Of a stretch of 64,000 nt of DNA, positions 9,797 through 22,257 are shown in pieces. Below the pieces are notes generated by a model. The model searched no databases. It worked only from the letters and a program-made list of their open reading frames with translations, and was not told the origin of the DNA. Source of the DNA: Cheiracanthium punctorium (lineage: Eukaryota; Arthropoda; Arachnida; Araneae; Cheiracanthiidae); the NCBI GenBank assembly GCA_038373885.1, contig JAWZYV010016944.1:1178001-1242000 (forward strand), given 5' to 3'. Made by a program: the position numbers and the translations under genes. Position 1 is the first letter of the stretch; every line of letters begins with the position of its first letter.

Positions 9797-10158
9797 AATG
9801 GCGGGCACTAGCCGTTTATAAGCATTGGCTATTACAAGTCCGAAAGTACTGGTCACTTTATTATGAAGGCACCTCATAGGTGCACCAGCGTTGCCTCCTA
9901 TGAAGGGAAGGACAAAATGACAGCCGAGCCCATACCCGGAATCGAACCCGTTCCTGTGATGTGGTAGAATGGTTCTCTAGCCACTATACAACCCGGGTGA
10001 AATATCCAAAAGATATTTCCATCACTACTTTCAATCCTGTTTGGAATGAAAAATGTTAAGGTTAAAAAACTGATTTTTATCGTCATATCTTAGACAGGAA
10101 ACAGACAAGGTCCTTGTTATAAAATTTTAAAGATATATTATAAATAGCCTCTCGTAAG
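9797..10158 (-). mobile_element. tRNA-derived SINE with extended flank, copy 2
   Basis: Same family and orientation as 638-1025. The minus-strand A box is tagtggctagaga (complement near 9974-9986) and the B box is gggttcgattccg (complement near 9939-9951). Similarity with copy 1 continues to aaatagcctctcgt near 10155. Confidence 0.72.
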
Positions 10159-10289
10159 TTTAAATGCCAGTTTTTTACTATAATATTTTCAAGGTTTAAC
10201 AGATCGAAAAATTTCCCAAGTGTATACTCTGAAAAAACGTATTTACGTGTTTGAGCTATCGTAGATTAACATGTTGAGTAAACATCAAA

Positions 10290-13200
10290 TCCTTATAAAT
10301 AAAAATGAAATTCTGTTTGTTTGTTTGTTTGTTTGTTTATTTGTTTGTTTGTTTGTTTGTGGATTTGATTCGTATACAAATCCACAAAAATGGACCTATC
10401 AGCCTGAAATTTTGCACAGATATGTAAAATAATATAGAATAAATGATAGTCCACTTTAAAACTTTGAAAGTCCACCCGTTCCCGGAATTTAAGAGATTTT
10501 TTATGTTCTCCACGCAAAAAGCTTTCCGTAATTGTAACCCCTGAGTGAAAAAAGTGTGAAATAAGGATCGTGGTTGCCATGTGTGGCGATTTTGCCGAAT
10601 AAAATGTTTTAAATTCTCAAAGTAAAAATAAAAGAATAATAATGATTTTTTTTTTTTGTTAGTTTATATTCGTAAGGTTATTTTTTTAAAATTATAATAT
10701 CGTGTGCATGGGAAATCGGAGCAGGAATGAAATGTTTTACACGCAAAACAATAAGAATTGAAGATTTCCGAGGCTAATATGTTAAAATTTTTTAGTTTGG
10801 CGAAAAAATAAAAGGGCTCAAATGCCGAGAAAGTGAGTTCTAGCGGTTTGCACTGTTTCCGGCTTGGAATTTACTGAGAGCTTAAGGAAACGGATTTTTG
10901 AAAACAAGTGCAAAGGTTTTATTAGAATACAGCATTAAATTTTAATGATCCGTGCGGAAATAATGCAGTTATTAAGGGATTTCAAGTGATCTATCTTCAG
11001 CATTCTCGCCAATTGAGTGCATTGATTTTAGTTGGGGGAATTCTGCCAAATTTCAGATAATTGAAATCTTCGCATATAGTACATCGGAGTAACGATGAAT
11101 AAAACATGTTATAGTTGATAATTTAAAAAATGAGGTTGTATTAAGGGATTCCACTTTTCAAAAAAATGCCTGGCGGTCGCACCATTTCCCATTTTGATTG
11201 CTGCTAAGTCAATGCTTCGAATGATTCCCTGAAAAAACTCTTGCAAAATGGCGTATATTGGCACTTTGGCGAGGCTTAGATTTGAAACTGGATTTTATTT
11301 GAGACTGGTATCTATATTAATAAAACAATGTGTGTAAACTGTTTGTTTGTCTGTGTCTCGCGTAGCTCGCAAACGGATGATCGTAGACCTACCAATTTTT
11401 GAACGGAAATTCTCCATGACAGGTCCCGACACACCTCGAAGCGATTTTTTCAAAATTCGAACTATTTTAGGAAATATCGATAAAAACGTATCGTCGCAAA
11501 AGGCTAATTTTTGCTTTCCGCCATTTCGTAATTGTAACCCCACAGTGCATTAAGCAACAATTAAGCTTATCTAGGTTGCCACATTCGGCAGTTCATTAAA
11601 TGATTCAGACTCTTGAAGTAAAAATAAAAGAATAACGATTTTTTTTTATTTTGACTAGATTATTTGTAAGGTTGTTTTTAAATTAAAATATCGTGTGCAT
11701 GTGAAATCAGAGCGGGAATGAAATGATTTATACTCAAAAGAAAAATAGAATTTGGAAATTTTCCGAAAATAAATGTGCAACCTTTTAATTGGGCGAAAAA
11801 TAAAAGGGGTTGATGTGCGATTTTGAGGAGGATTCTAACGCTTGGCGCTATTTATCGTAATTTAATAGTCTGCTATTTGGGTTATGAATACGCCTGCGTA
11901 TAAGTTGTATAAATTTTCATTCAGTTGGAATTGTGCATTTTTCTGAGCAGCTTTATTGCATCTATTTCTAATATATTACATCCAGAAAAAAGGATGTTAG
12001 AAATATCAATTTTAATTTTGTTTAATCACACTCATGAATAATGATACACTTTCCAACTTAATAAAATAAGGAACGAAAATAGGGAAGACCTATGGATTAT
12101 AACTCTTTTTATATATAGCACTTTAGTGCGTATTTAAAATCTGAAAGTGTGTCAGATTTTCTATGATTCTAGCGCTTGGCGCAATTTAATGAGAGGGTAT
12201 TTTCAAAAACAAGCGTAGGTTATCTTATAAATAAAAATGAAATTCTGTTTGTCAATTTGTTGATTTGGGTAGTATACAATTCCACAAAAATGGACCTGTC
12301 AGCCTGAAATTTTACACAGATATATGTAAAATAAAATAGAATAAATGATAGTCCACTTTAAAACTTTGAAAGTCCACCCGTTCCCGGAATTTAAGAGATT
12401 TTTTATGTTCTCCACGCAGAAAGCTTTATGTAATTGTAACCCCTGTAGTGAAAGTGTGAAATAAGCATCTTGGTTGCCATGTGTGGCGATTTTGCCGAAT
12501 AAAATGTTTTAAATTCTTAAAGTGAAAATAAAAGAATAATAATGATTTTTTTTAGTTTATATTTGTAAGGTTATTTTTTTAATTATAATATCGTGTGCGC
12601 ATAAGAAATGAGAGCAGGAATGAAATGTTTTATACGCAAAACAATAAGGATCGAAGATTTCCGAGACTAATATGTAAATTTTTTTAGTTTGGCGAAAAAT
12701 AAAATGGCTGATAGGCCGATTTTTAGAAAGTGAGTTCTAGCGGTTTGCACAGTTTTAGGCGTTTTGGCGCAATTTACTGAGAGCTTAAGGGAATAGCATT
12801 TTTGAAAACAAGTGTATAGGTTTTCTTAGAATACAGCATTAAATTTTAACTATCCGTGCAGAAATAATGCAGTTATTAGGGCATTTCAAGCGCTGTAGCT
12901 TCAGAATTCTCGCCAATTGAGTACATTGATTTAACTTGGGGGAAATCCGTCAAATTTCAGAAAATTGAAATCTTCGCATTTAGTACATCGAGGTAACGAT
13001 GAATAAAACATGTTATAGTTGAAAAATTAAAAAATGAGGCTGTATTAAGGGATTCCACTTTTCAAAAAAATGTCTGGCAATCGAACCATTTCCCATTTTG
13101 ATTGCTGCTAAGTCAATGCTTCCAATGATTCCCTAAAAAAACTCTTGCAAAATGGCGTATGCTGGCACTTTGTCGAGGCTTAGATTTGAAACTGGATTTT

Positions 13201-14255
13201 ACTTGAGACTGGTATATATAATAAAACTGGTGATAGATAAAAATGAATGTTGGTATGTGTGTAGGAGGTTGAAAAACTCAGCACCGTTTCACCGATTACC
13301 ATGAAATTTGGTTCACCTAAGTCTTTTATCATGGAGAAGGTTTTTATGCTATACGTTTTCCTCTAACTTGCCACTAGGTGGCGCAGCAGAACGTCGAATT
13401 CTATTCCGTTTAGCCGTTTGATATACGAATATCGTCCAACCCATTTCGATGAAATTTGGTACACGCGGATATTAGAACACGGAGAATATTTTTCACTATC
13501 CATTTTGCTGTAACTTGCCGTTAAATGGCACTGCAACGCATCAACCTCTATACCGTTCGACTGATCGGCATAAAATTTTTTATACTTAACATTTGAGCAC
13601 AAAAAATATATTCTAACTGTGTTCCTTTTGATGTTACTCACTATTAGATGGCACTGCAATGCATTATTGTTTTAACTCGGCACTAGATGACCCTGCAGCA
13701 GGCCAAATTCCTGACCATTCAAACGGTCGCTATGAAAATCAGTATACATAGCTATTTCAACAATGAGAATATTTTGGCGTTATCTATTTTGCTACAACTC
13801 GCCACTTGACGGCGCTGTAGCAAATCATTACTTTAATTAATCACTAGATGGTAACTGATTGCTATGAAAATAGGTATACATAGATATTTGAACACGGGGA
13901 TGAGTTTGGCGCTATCCATTTTCCTATAACTTGCCACTCGATGTTGCGTCCACACATGAACTTCAGGACTATTCAGCCGATCGTCATGAAAATTCGTATA
14001 CATCGATATCTGAATACGAAGAATATTTTCGCCGTATCCGTTTTGCTAAAACTCGCCACTAGATTGCGCTACGTCGCATCGCCTTCTGCACCGTACAAAC
14101 GATTGCCTTGAAATTCGGTATGCATGATTATTGAACACAATATAACGCGATATCAATTTTGCTATATCTGTTTATTACAATGAATAGTAATCACCACAAA
14201 TCGTAATATCAAAAAGTCCATTCATTCCCGTGCGAAGAACGGGTACTTCAGCTAG
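10290..14255 (+). mobile_element. Chain of Helitron-like units with one 3' terminus
   Basis: Helitron-type starts (TC after A, then an ataaataaaaatg-like motif) occur at 10290, 11311 and 12223, with a degenerate one at about 13213. Only one Helitron 3' end is present: the hairpin cccgtgcgaagaacggg followed by CTAG at 14252-14255 and a flanking T. Units at 10290-11310 and 12223-13212 are near copies; 11311-12222 is a relative. No Rep/helicase is encoded, so this is non-autonomous. Confidence 0.75.
13330..14130 (+). repeat. Degenerate 120-145-bp tandem array inside the Helitron tail
   Basis: The motif actcgccactagatggcgctg recurs in diverged forms near 13369, 13513, 13634, 13674, 13797, 13930 and 14051. 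Between them are blocks like gaaaatcggtatacat...gatatttgaacac. Confidence 0.7.
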
Positions 14256-15865
14256 TACGAAATAAAAAACAAAATCATTTATTTTCTTGTAAACAATTTA
14301 TTCAATGCTGATTCCTTAGGTGTTCAGATTGCTCCTCTATTCTATAATTCGACTGCCATAAATCTGCGTACCGTTTTGCAAACGTATTTACTCGCCAGAG
14401 TTATATGTAATGTGTTTTAATTAATTACGCCTTAATACTGAGTATCACTCTATTCTATAATTACATAAAGGTAGATAAACAGAGAGGTAGGGTAATTATG
14501 CCGACTGATGCTAAGCAGAATGTATACCGTGCTCCTTGAGTGGCTTAGCGGAAAGATAGCCGGCAAATTTAGATGAAACTCGTAAATTCCTTTCAGTTTG
14601 TACTATATGCTTCTATGGAGAAATTTACTGAGTACAGTAGTAGTTAATATAAGATCATGTTGATTATGGTTTATTGAAAACTTTGGAATATTGGGTAGGA
14701 ATATATTGGTATTTGTATTAAAGACCGGCTGTCTACGCAGGGGACAGGGTTGACAATTGGTCTAAATGGCCTAAAAGATATGCACTGTTGATGTCTTTTT
14801 TATCTTAAGGGATATTCGCCAGTGTTCGCTTCACGTCCGAAGAAAACCACCAAAAAACTGAACAGCTAACCCGAACAACAACTGCATATACAGAAGGTCT
14901 ATTCTCCCTCGGTTGTTCGAAAATAGTCGATGATTAGCTTTCAGCTATTCTGACCGAGTTGTTTATTATCGACTGCTCTAACAACTTTCTGGGCCTCGTT
15001 TAGCCAACCACAAGAACCCTTTTGACGCTCCTTTTTAAAACTCTACCTCAAGGCAGGGCGGAGTTAACAACTAGGCTTTCCAACCGATTTGGGAAGAATT
15101 CCAGTCCAAATCTGTGATTAGTCCTCCAATATAAAAAGCGTGTGATATCTGCTTAGCCATCGGTAGAGCTATGAGAGTACAAAGATAAAATATCGAAGAG
15201 TGAGACAAACTTCTTACTCTACCACACGTTTCTGATGAAACAGTATAAAACTGTAAAATACTACAGATGATATCAAATAGGTATTCAATATTCAATGCCA
15301 GTTACATAATTTTTCTTGCACTTTTATCTCTTTTGAATTTCTTAGATTTGAAATCAAAAAGTATATTTCTATTCTCATTTTACAACTATGTAAGAGATAG
15401 GTAATAGAGGAAATCATTCAATTGTATAGATACAAAATAAGAATTAGGGTGCAAAAATTAAAAAGGAGTAAGTATTCAATTCCATAAAGAATGAGAATTT
15501 GCAAATTTAAAAATATTGTAATGCAATTTCTTTCCAAAAAGGATTTTGCATGAAAACAGGCTTTTTCCCCCGGAGGATATAATAAATAAAATTGTTCCTT
15601 TAAGACTTAAAGAACTCAGAATTGATTATTGTTTGTCTTTTACTCAAAATATTATATTTAGCTCTCACTGGAAATTGTCATGTGCTGTCGATTGATCTCG
15701 TCATATAATTAGTACTTATTAAAATCAATTTTTGACACATCACAGAAATATTCTTTGTCAGTCATGATATTTTGGGGACGGATTGTTATTACATATACAT
15801 GCATAACCTTAAAAAAATGGCCTTGAGGAAATATGGAGGCATTTTGTCACAAGTAAAATACAGAG
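14256..15865. other. Gene-free spacer
   Basis: No coding signal, tandem repeat or transposon terminus recognised in this 1.6 kb. Confidence 0.5.
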
Positions 15866-16279
15866 TACCGTATATATTCGTGTGTAGCGCGCATGCGTGT
15901 ATAACTCACACCCTGCATTTTAAAGAAAAAAATGGCGAATTTTTTAATCTCGTATATAATGCGCACCATAAATTGGACATACCATATTACACTTAGCGCG
16001 CATCATAATACACTGGAATTCATTATTGAAGGTCTTAAAAAAGCCTATAACATGGAACTAATCACGCATAACAGAAGTAAAATTCACGTTTGCGTTGACT
16101 CGATTGCGATTCCTTCATTTCATATGAGTCTTTTGACAATGTGCATGTAATCATACATATATCATGGTATACTGCGTGGTCACTTCTGTAGTAAAAAAAT
16201 GTTCCGTGTATAACACGCACTTTTAAATTTTGCCCTACATTTTTGAGAAAGAGTGTGTTATACACGAGTGAATACGGTA
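15866..16279. mobile_element. TIR element (MITE-like), TA-flanked
   Basis: Inverted termini gagTAccgtatatattcgtg at 15863 and gaatacggTActc ending near 16281 extend inward as gtgtataacacgc-like sequence. The body is about 410 bp. Short ORFs inside have no recognisable domains. Confidence 0.65.
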
Positions 16280-17552
16280 CTCTTGAAGAAAATTTGTCAC
16301 AGTATAGTATTTAAAACTCTACCAAAAACCCACTTTCACCGTTTGAAAAAAAAAAGAAAGATTTTGGAAATGTTTCCACAAATATAACCCTGATAGACTG
16401 GCAAATCGAAACACAATTCAACTTTACGGGAAAGTGTTTTAAAATATTCTTTTTTTTCTTGGCTCTAGATATCTTAAAGAGCATAGAATTGAAAAAACTT
16501 TTCAAGAGTAGAAAAACTACTATACCTTTCAAATATAGAAACTGTAAAAAACAATTGAACAGTAATTTATATTCTTATTAACAATAGCCTGACTGAAAAC
16601 TCATCAAATTGAACATTAGCATTCATTATAAACATAAAAATATATTAAAAGAAGTATCTTAAATTTTGTTTCTAAAATGCATTATCGAAAAAAAAAATGT
16701 TAGTTAAATAAATTTATTAAAAGTATTTTGTATAAAAAACTCGATTTATATTTAATCTTCCTGTCACCTTTAACTCTTACTCAACAACAAAGCCACGAAA
16801 AAGGTGAGGTGTGATTCCTGTGCATGCTGTACGAATAGTTATTAATGTTTGTTTCTTGGAAAAGCAAGGATTATTTAAATATCAAAAAGAATTATGAAAT
16901 ATGAGCTTCCGTGTTCAGAACTCAGAATGTAGGTACATTATGCAAATTTGAAGATAATTTTGCATTCCCAGAAAATATTATTTATTCTCAATGGATTTAA
17001 AACTCATTTAGTGTTAAATCACAGTTTAATCTTTTAAGGATATTTTATCGCAGTAAACCTGGGATCTTGAGAGAAAAAGTCTCAAATTACATGTATTTTG
17101 AATTTGCAAATTCAGTTTAAATATAGTTAGAGAGGATCTAGTAATATTTATGCGCCTTATTAAAAAACCAGTCTGCGTTTAGACATGAATTTAAATTGAG
17201 AACAGAAATTAAACTCTCGCTAACAGTTAATTTAGAGCCATCTCTTATAAATCATTGTAGATCCAAATTGTTTGTTAGATTCCTTTTCCAATGAAATCTA
17301 GCAACTGTTACTGTAAAAATACTGAAAAAGAAAAGAATCATAATTTTCAAATGAAATTTTCTTGCCACTCATTTTTAATTTTTCAAAATAAAATTTTATT
17401 AACTTTCAAATATAGTTGTTTTGTGTTAAAAAACAGAAAGAACTGCTAATTTACTTTTCCGTTACCTTGCAATTAATTCACAGGCATATATTAACGTTTA
17501 AAACTTCATGTTACATCAGTTTAATTAATAAAAGCATTTTATTTATTTACTA
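16280..17552. other. Gene-free spacer
   Basis: AT-rich, with poly-A/T tracts. Nothing recognised. Confidence 0.5.
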
Positions 17553-17855
17553 CTAGCTGAAGTACCCGTTCCTCGCACGGGAATGGAGATTATTTAAACA
17601 ACTTATACGAATTAAATACAAATATATATAAGTATATGCTTATCTCAGCAAACTTTTGTCTCGCAATTAATGTATATCTTCTTATCCGACTCCATACTTC
17701 ATGTTCGTGAAATTATCTCGATCGTGATGTAATTTTTTTCGTCAAAGTTTTTTAGCATAAACTTACTAATGCCCTTTCAAACGCATAATGTAAAAAACAG
17801 TCCAAGAATAATTAGTTTCATTTCAAGATTTTATGTTAAAATTTAGTAAAGATAG

Positions 17856-18127
17856 TGCAGCGCCTATACAGCTCTACCCGCTGATCCACCGCAGTTTACG
17901 AACAGAGCCACAATTTAAAAATATTAACTGTTCTACAACTAAACTCGAACACTTTTGTAATGAAGTGAAGTAATCATTCTGTTCAATGTTTATATCGGCG
18001 CGCGTCAGAACGCGGCATCTGTAAGTTTATCTGTTCTCACTTTGCTTAATTAAATTTGTTATTTCATTATAAATGTTTACCAAGTTAATTATTTAATTCT
18101 GAACACCCGATGCAACCATCGGCCGTA
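17856..18127 (+). repeat. 5' LTR of the CsRn1-type element
   Basis: 272 bp, starts tgcagcgcctatacagc and ends atcggccgta. It has about 22 bp (gcagtttacgaacagagcc region) that the 3' LTR lacks; otherwise the two are almost identical. Confidence 0.9.
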
Positions 18128-18129
18128 AG

Positions 18130-18138
18130 TGGTGACCC
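18130..18138 (+). promoter_or_regulatory. Primer-binding site, tRNA-Trp-like
   Basis: TGGTGACCC sits two bases after the 5' LTR and matches the first nine bases of the PBS complementary to the tRNA-Trp 3' end. The match stops there (next bases tgtgaatt). Confidence 0.7.
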
Positions 18139-18184
18139 TGTGAATTATGATTAACTTATTATTTTAATTGGTCACGTGCGTCAT

Positions 18185-18363
18185 CAATGGCGGCTCCAGA
18201 CTGAATTCTCGGAGGGGGCCATCGAACTTTTTACTTAGGTCTATAAATTGTTCAAAATGCAAATTGAACGTGTGAAATCGTGAAGTATGCGAATGTAAAG
18301 TTGTAAAACAAAATTTCGGAGGGGGCCATGGCCCCTATGGCCCCCTCACTGGAGCCGCCCTTG
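18185..18363 (+). mobile_element. 179-bp hAT-type MITE in the LTR-element leader
   Basis: Termini CAATGGCGGCTCCAG and CTGGAGCCGCCCTTG are flanked by a perfect 8-bp duplication, tgcgtcat (18177-18184 and 18364-18371). A copy of the same length in the opposite orientation is at 32095. Confidence 0.9.
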
Positions 18364-18467
18364 TGCGTCATAAAGCATGCTGTGTTAAACCTAACTGCTT
18401 GTGGCAACTTTCGTTTTCCCGAGGACTATAACAAGCTGATTTCTGCACTCTAGACTTCTAAATTATC

Positions 18468-19250
18468 ATGCCTCTTGACGAGAATCAAGTTTCGAAAGTG
18501 GCACTTCGAATTCCTCAATTTTGGAAAGCTAACGTGCGCTTATGGATTGCCCAGTGTGACAATGCGTTCACTTACAGTGATATTACAAGTGACGAAACGA
18601 AATTGTCTGCCCAGATCGCCAACATTGACGCGGAAACCTTGTCACATGTCTCCGATATTGTACTTAACCCGCCGGAATCTGACAAATACAAAAAACTTTC
18701 AGAACGGCTAATCAGTGAATTTGAAGATTCTGAACATCAGAAGAAAAAACAGAAAAATCAGAAAAAACTCCTCACTGAACTCCAACTGGGTGATGAAAGG
18801 CCTAGCCACCTCCTGCGGAAAATGAAAGAACTTTGTGGAGCGCAACTTAATGACGAATTTTTGCAAAATTTGTGGATGCAGAGAATGCCAGGTCATATTC
18901 AAACAGTTTTGTCGGCTTCATCTGAAAAGCTTGATCAGTTAGCAATTATCGCTGACAAAGTTGCTGAAGTCGTTCAACCTAGTGCTATTTGTGCTACTTC
19001 TGCAGCTAGAATGCCACCCGAAACGAATGACATCTCAAATACAGCCTTAGCTAAGCAGATTGAAAATCTTACACGTCAAATTGCTGAACTTTCTTGTGAA
19101 CGGAGAGCGCCAATGCGTCGATCTCGCTCAAGATCTCAATCCAGAAATGGTAAAAGAACCAATGGTGTGTGTTTTTATCACAATCGTTTTGGTGATAAGG
19201 CACGGAAATGTTCTAAGCCTTGCTCCTTCCAGCAGGAAAAAAACCCCTAA
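18468..19250 (+). CDS. gag: Gag protein of the CsRn1-type element
   Basis: 260 residues from an ATG, intact. The capsid-like N-terminal part has the conserved RLWIAQCDNAF and LLRKMKELCG-type stretches of this clade. It is followed by a basic Arg/Ser-rich segment near residues 215-232 and a C-terminal zinc box CFYHNRFGDKARKCSKPC (C-H-C-C order rather than C-C-H-C), a hallmark of CsRn1-like elements. It assembles the virus-like particle. The stop lies four bases downstream of a slippery heptamer that gives access to pol. Confidence 0.85.
   Translation: MPLDENQVSKVALRIPQFWKANVRLWIAQCDNAFTYSDITSDETKLSAQIANIDAETLSHVSDIVLNPPESDKYKKLSERLISEFEDSEHQKKKQKNQKKLLTELQLGDERPSHLLRKMKELCGAQLNDEFLQNLWMQRMPGHIQTVLSASSEKLDQLAIIADKVAEVVQPSAICATSAARMPPETNDISNTALAKQIENLTRQIAELSCERRAPMRRSRSRSQSRNGKRTNGVCFYHNRFGDKARKCSKPCSFQQEKNP
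19238..19244 (+). promoter_or_regulatory. Candidate -1 ribosomal frameshift site
   Basis: The heptamer A AAA AAC is in register with the gag frame (GAA AAA AAC CCC TAA). Slipping back one base leads into the pol frame (KKPLTPV...), which opens into the protease. This fits the X XXY YYZ rule. Confidence 0.75.
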
Positions 19251-22241
19251 CTCCCGTCATAGCTGGGATGACGGAGCTACCTAAAAAGCCCAGCCGGTTA
19301 TTTCTTCATGATAGGAAGACTGGCCAAAAATTTTTGATAGATTCTGGCAGTGAAATCTCAGTTTTACCACCCACTCCTAGAGATAAAAGACATGGTTGTG
19401 AGACGTTTTCTCTTTTTGCTGCCAACAAGACCAAAATTCCTGCTTATGGATTTGTACACAAACAACTGGACTTGGGCCTTCGGAAAGCTTTCTCATGGGC
19501 ATTTGTGATAGCTGATGTCCCTTCTCCTATCATTGGTGCTGATTTTTTGAGACATTTTAATTTGCTAATTGATCTAAAGCATCAACGTCTCATAAATCCT
19601 GAAACTTCCTTATTTTCTTATGGGAATGTTGCTCATAGAAGCCAACCTTCTGTGGTGACTGTTTCTTGAAATTCTGATTATGATTCTTTGCTTTCTGAAT
19701 TTCCTGACATCACCAATCCAACTCTCTTTAAGCAGTCTGTCCCTCATAGTACAGTGCATCATATATTGACTCGTGGACCACCTGTGACAGCAAAACCTTG
19801 ACGACTTCATCCCAAATTGCACAACGCAGTAAAAGAAGAGTTCGAATTCCTTCTGGACCAAGGGATTATTCGCCCTTCCAAGAGCCCATGGAGTTCGCCA
19901 TTGCATGTCGTCCCAAAACAAGATTCTACTGTCCGTCCTGTTGGTGATTATCGAAAATTAAAGTCAGTCACAGAATTTGACAGCTATCCTATTCCCTATC
20001 TACATGATTTTTCTCATTCGCTGCATAATAAATCAATTTTTTCAAAAATAGATATTTTCAAAGCATTTCACCAAATCCCTATTGCAGAGGATGACATTCC
20101 CAAAACAGCAGTTACAACCCCGTGGGGTCTCTATGAATATACCAATCTTTGTTTTGGGTTGGTAAATGCTCCACAAACCTTCATGCGCTTTATGCATGAG
20201 GTCCTTAGAGGCCTTCCATTTTGCTATGTATACCTGGATGATATACTGTGTTTTTCAAATAATGAGGAAGAGCATAAAGAGCATTTACGTGCCATATTTC
20301 AGCGGTTGAGTGCTTATGGTTTAAAATTAAATGTTTCTAAATGCAAGTTTGGTGTCACAGAGCTAGAATTTCTTGGGCACCTCATAAGCCCAGAAGGAGT
20401 CAAACCCTTGCAAAGTAAAGTCCAGGCAGTCCTAGATTTTAAGCTACCTGCAACTATTGGTAATCTGCGTAAGTTTCTGGGCCTAATAAATTTTTATCGT
20501 CGGTTTTTACCTCATGCTGCTGACAACCAAGCACTTTTGAATGAGTTCTTAAAGGGATGTTCTGGTAAGAAAAATTCGAAGAAGCAAATTGTATGGACTC
20601 CAGCTGCAACTGAGGCTTTTAACAAATGTAAAGAAGCACTGGCTAATGCCACATTGCTCGCTCATCCTTCTCCAACTGCGCCACTTTCATTACATGTATA
20701 TGCATCTGATTATGCCATAGGTGGTGCATTGCATCAAGTTATTGATAATACATTGCAACCTTTGGGTTTTTTTCTCCAGAAAGCTGAGTACAGCAGAAAC
20801 TCGGTATAGTGCTTATGACAGGGAACTCCTTGCTGCTTATGCATCTATTCGACATTTCCAACACATGTTAGAAGCTAGAGAGTTTATTCTTTATACTGAC
20901 CATAAGCCTCTCACATATGCATTCCGTCAGAAAAATGATAAGTGTTCTCCACGTCAAGTGAGGCATTTAGATTTTATCTCTCAATTCACGACTAACATAC
21001 AGCACATTCCAGGATCTGAAAATATCCCTGCAGATGTCATGTCCCGTATAGATGCATTAACAATCCCTACAGCAATTGATTATTCTGAATTAGCTACAGC
21101 ACAGGCAGCCGATGATGAATTGACTTCCTTGCTGTCATCAAACACATCCCTACAGCTCAAAACCATTACTTTTCCAGAGTCAAACACTGACTTAATTTGT
21201 GATGTGTCAACTGGTAGAGTTCGTCCCTATATCCCAAATCAGCTTCGTCAGGATGTTTTTGCTTCATTACATGACATAGCTCATCCTGGTGTACGCAAAA
21301 CACAACATCTCATTCGAGCTAGATTTGTTTGGCCTAGAATGTTATCAGATATAGCTCAGTGGACCAAATGTTGCATCCCATGTCAAAAAGCTAAAATCCA
21401 CAGGCACACAAAAGCACCCTCGTCAACCCGTTATGGAGTGCCTGCTACTCTGACAACTGACCAAGGACGCCAATTTGAAGCTGCACTTTTTCGCTCTCTT
21501 ATGCGTCATCTGGGCATCCAACGGTCCAGGACAACCAGTTACCACCCCCAGTCAAATGGGTTGATTGAAGAATTACATCGACCACTTAAGACTGCTATTA
21601 AATGCCATGCCACTGAGCGGTGGACTGAAGTTCTACCCCTAATCCTTCTTGGCTTTCGGGCAGCTTTGAAAGAAGATTTGGGTTGTACACCAGCTGACTT
21701 AGTTTTTGGGACTACAATTCGTCTACCTGGTGAATTTCTAGTTCCTACCCAACAACAAATTGATCCCATAGATTTTGTTAGCAAGTTACGTTCTCATATG
21801 CAGACACTTCGTCCCATATCGCCCAAACGCCATGGGGATAGCAAAACTTTTGTACACAAAGATCTAGAAACTGCTACTCATGTTTTTCTTCGTCAGGATA
21901 TGGTGAGACGCCCACTTCAGCCTCCCTACGATGGACCTTTTTCGGTTACTCGCAGAACAGACAAAGTCTTCCACTTAGACATTAATGGTAAAACAGTGCC
22001 TGTATCAATTGATCGAGTAAAGCCAGCTTACATCTTAAACAACCAAAAATCAAGTGTTCTACCACCTGTGTCATCTCGCAGCTCACAGGGTGATTTGTTG
22101 CATCCTTTGCCAATCACAACAAATGCTCCATCGACAGCTTGCCCATCTGATACCACGAATTCATCACAGACTTCAATGAGTATGCAGCCAAAGATTACAC
22201 GTTCTGGACGTCATGTGCATTTTCCTGCTAGATATCGTTGA
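19238..22241 (+). pseudogene. pol: Broken pol of the CsRn1-type element
   Basis: Reads protease (LIDSGSEISVLP near 19340), reverse transcriptase (RPVGDYRKL, YVYLDDIL near 20227), RNase H (ETRYSAYDRELLA, LYTDHKPLTY), integrase zinc finger (HDIAHPGVRKTQH...CCIPCQKAK) and a GPY/F-type tail (PPYDGPFSV). Defects: TGA at 19667 and TGA at 19799 in the pol frame, one extra T in the T-run near 20766-20773 that shifts the frame, and an in-frame deletion in integrase near 21418-21437 that removes the first catalytic Asp and most of the early core. The second Asp (TTDQGRQF) remains. Frame order is protease-RT-RNase H-integrase, the normal Ty3/gypsy order. Confidence 0.88.
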
Positions 22242-22245
22242 CACT

Positions 22246-22257
22246 GGGAGGGGAGTA
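22246..22257 (+). promoter_or_regulatory. Polypurine tract of the CsRn1-type element
   Basis: gggaggggagta lies immediately before the 3' LTR. Confidence 0.75.
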
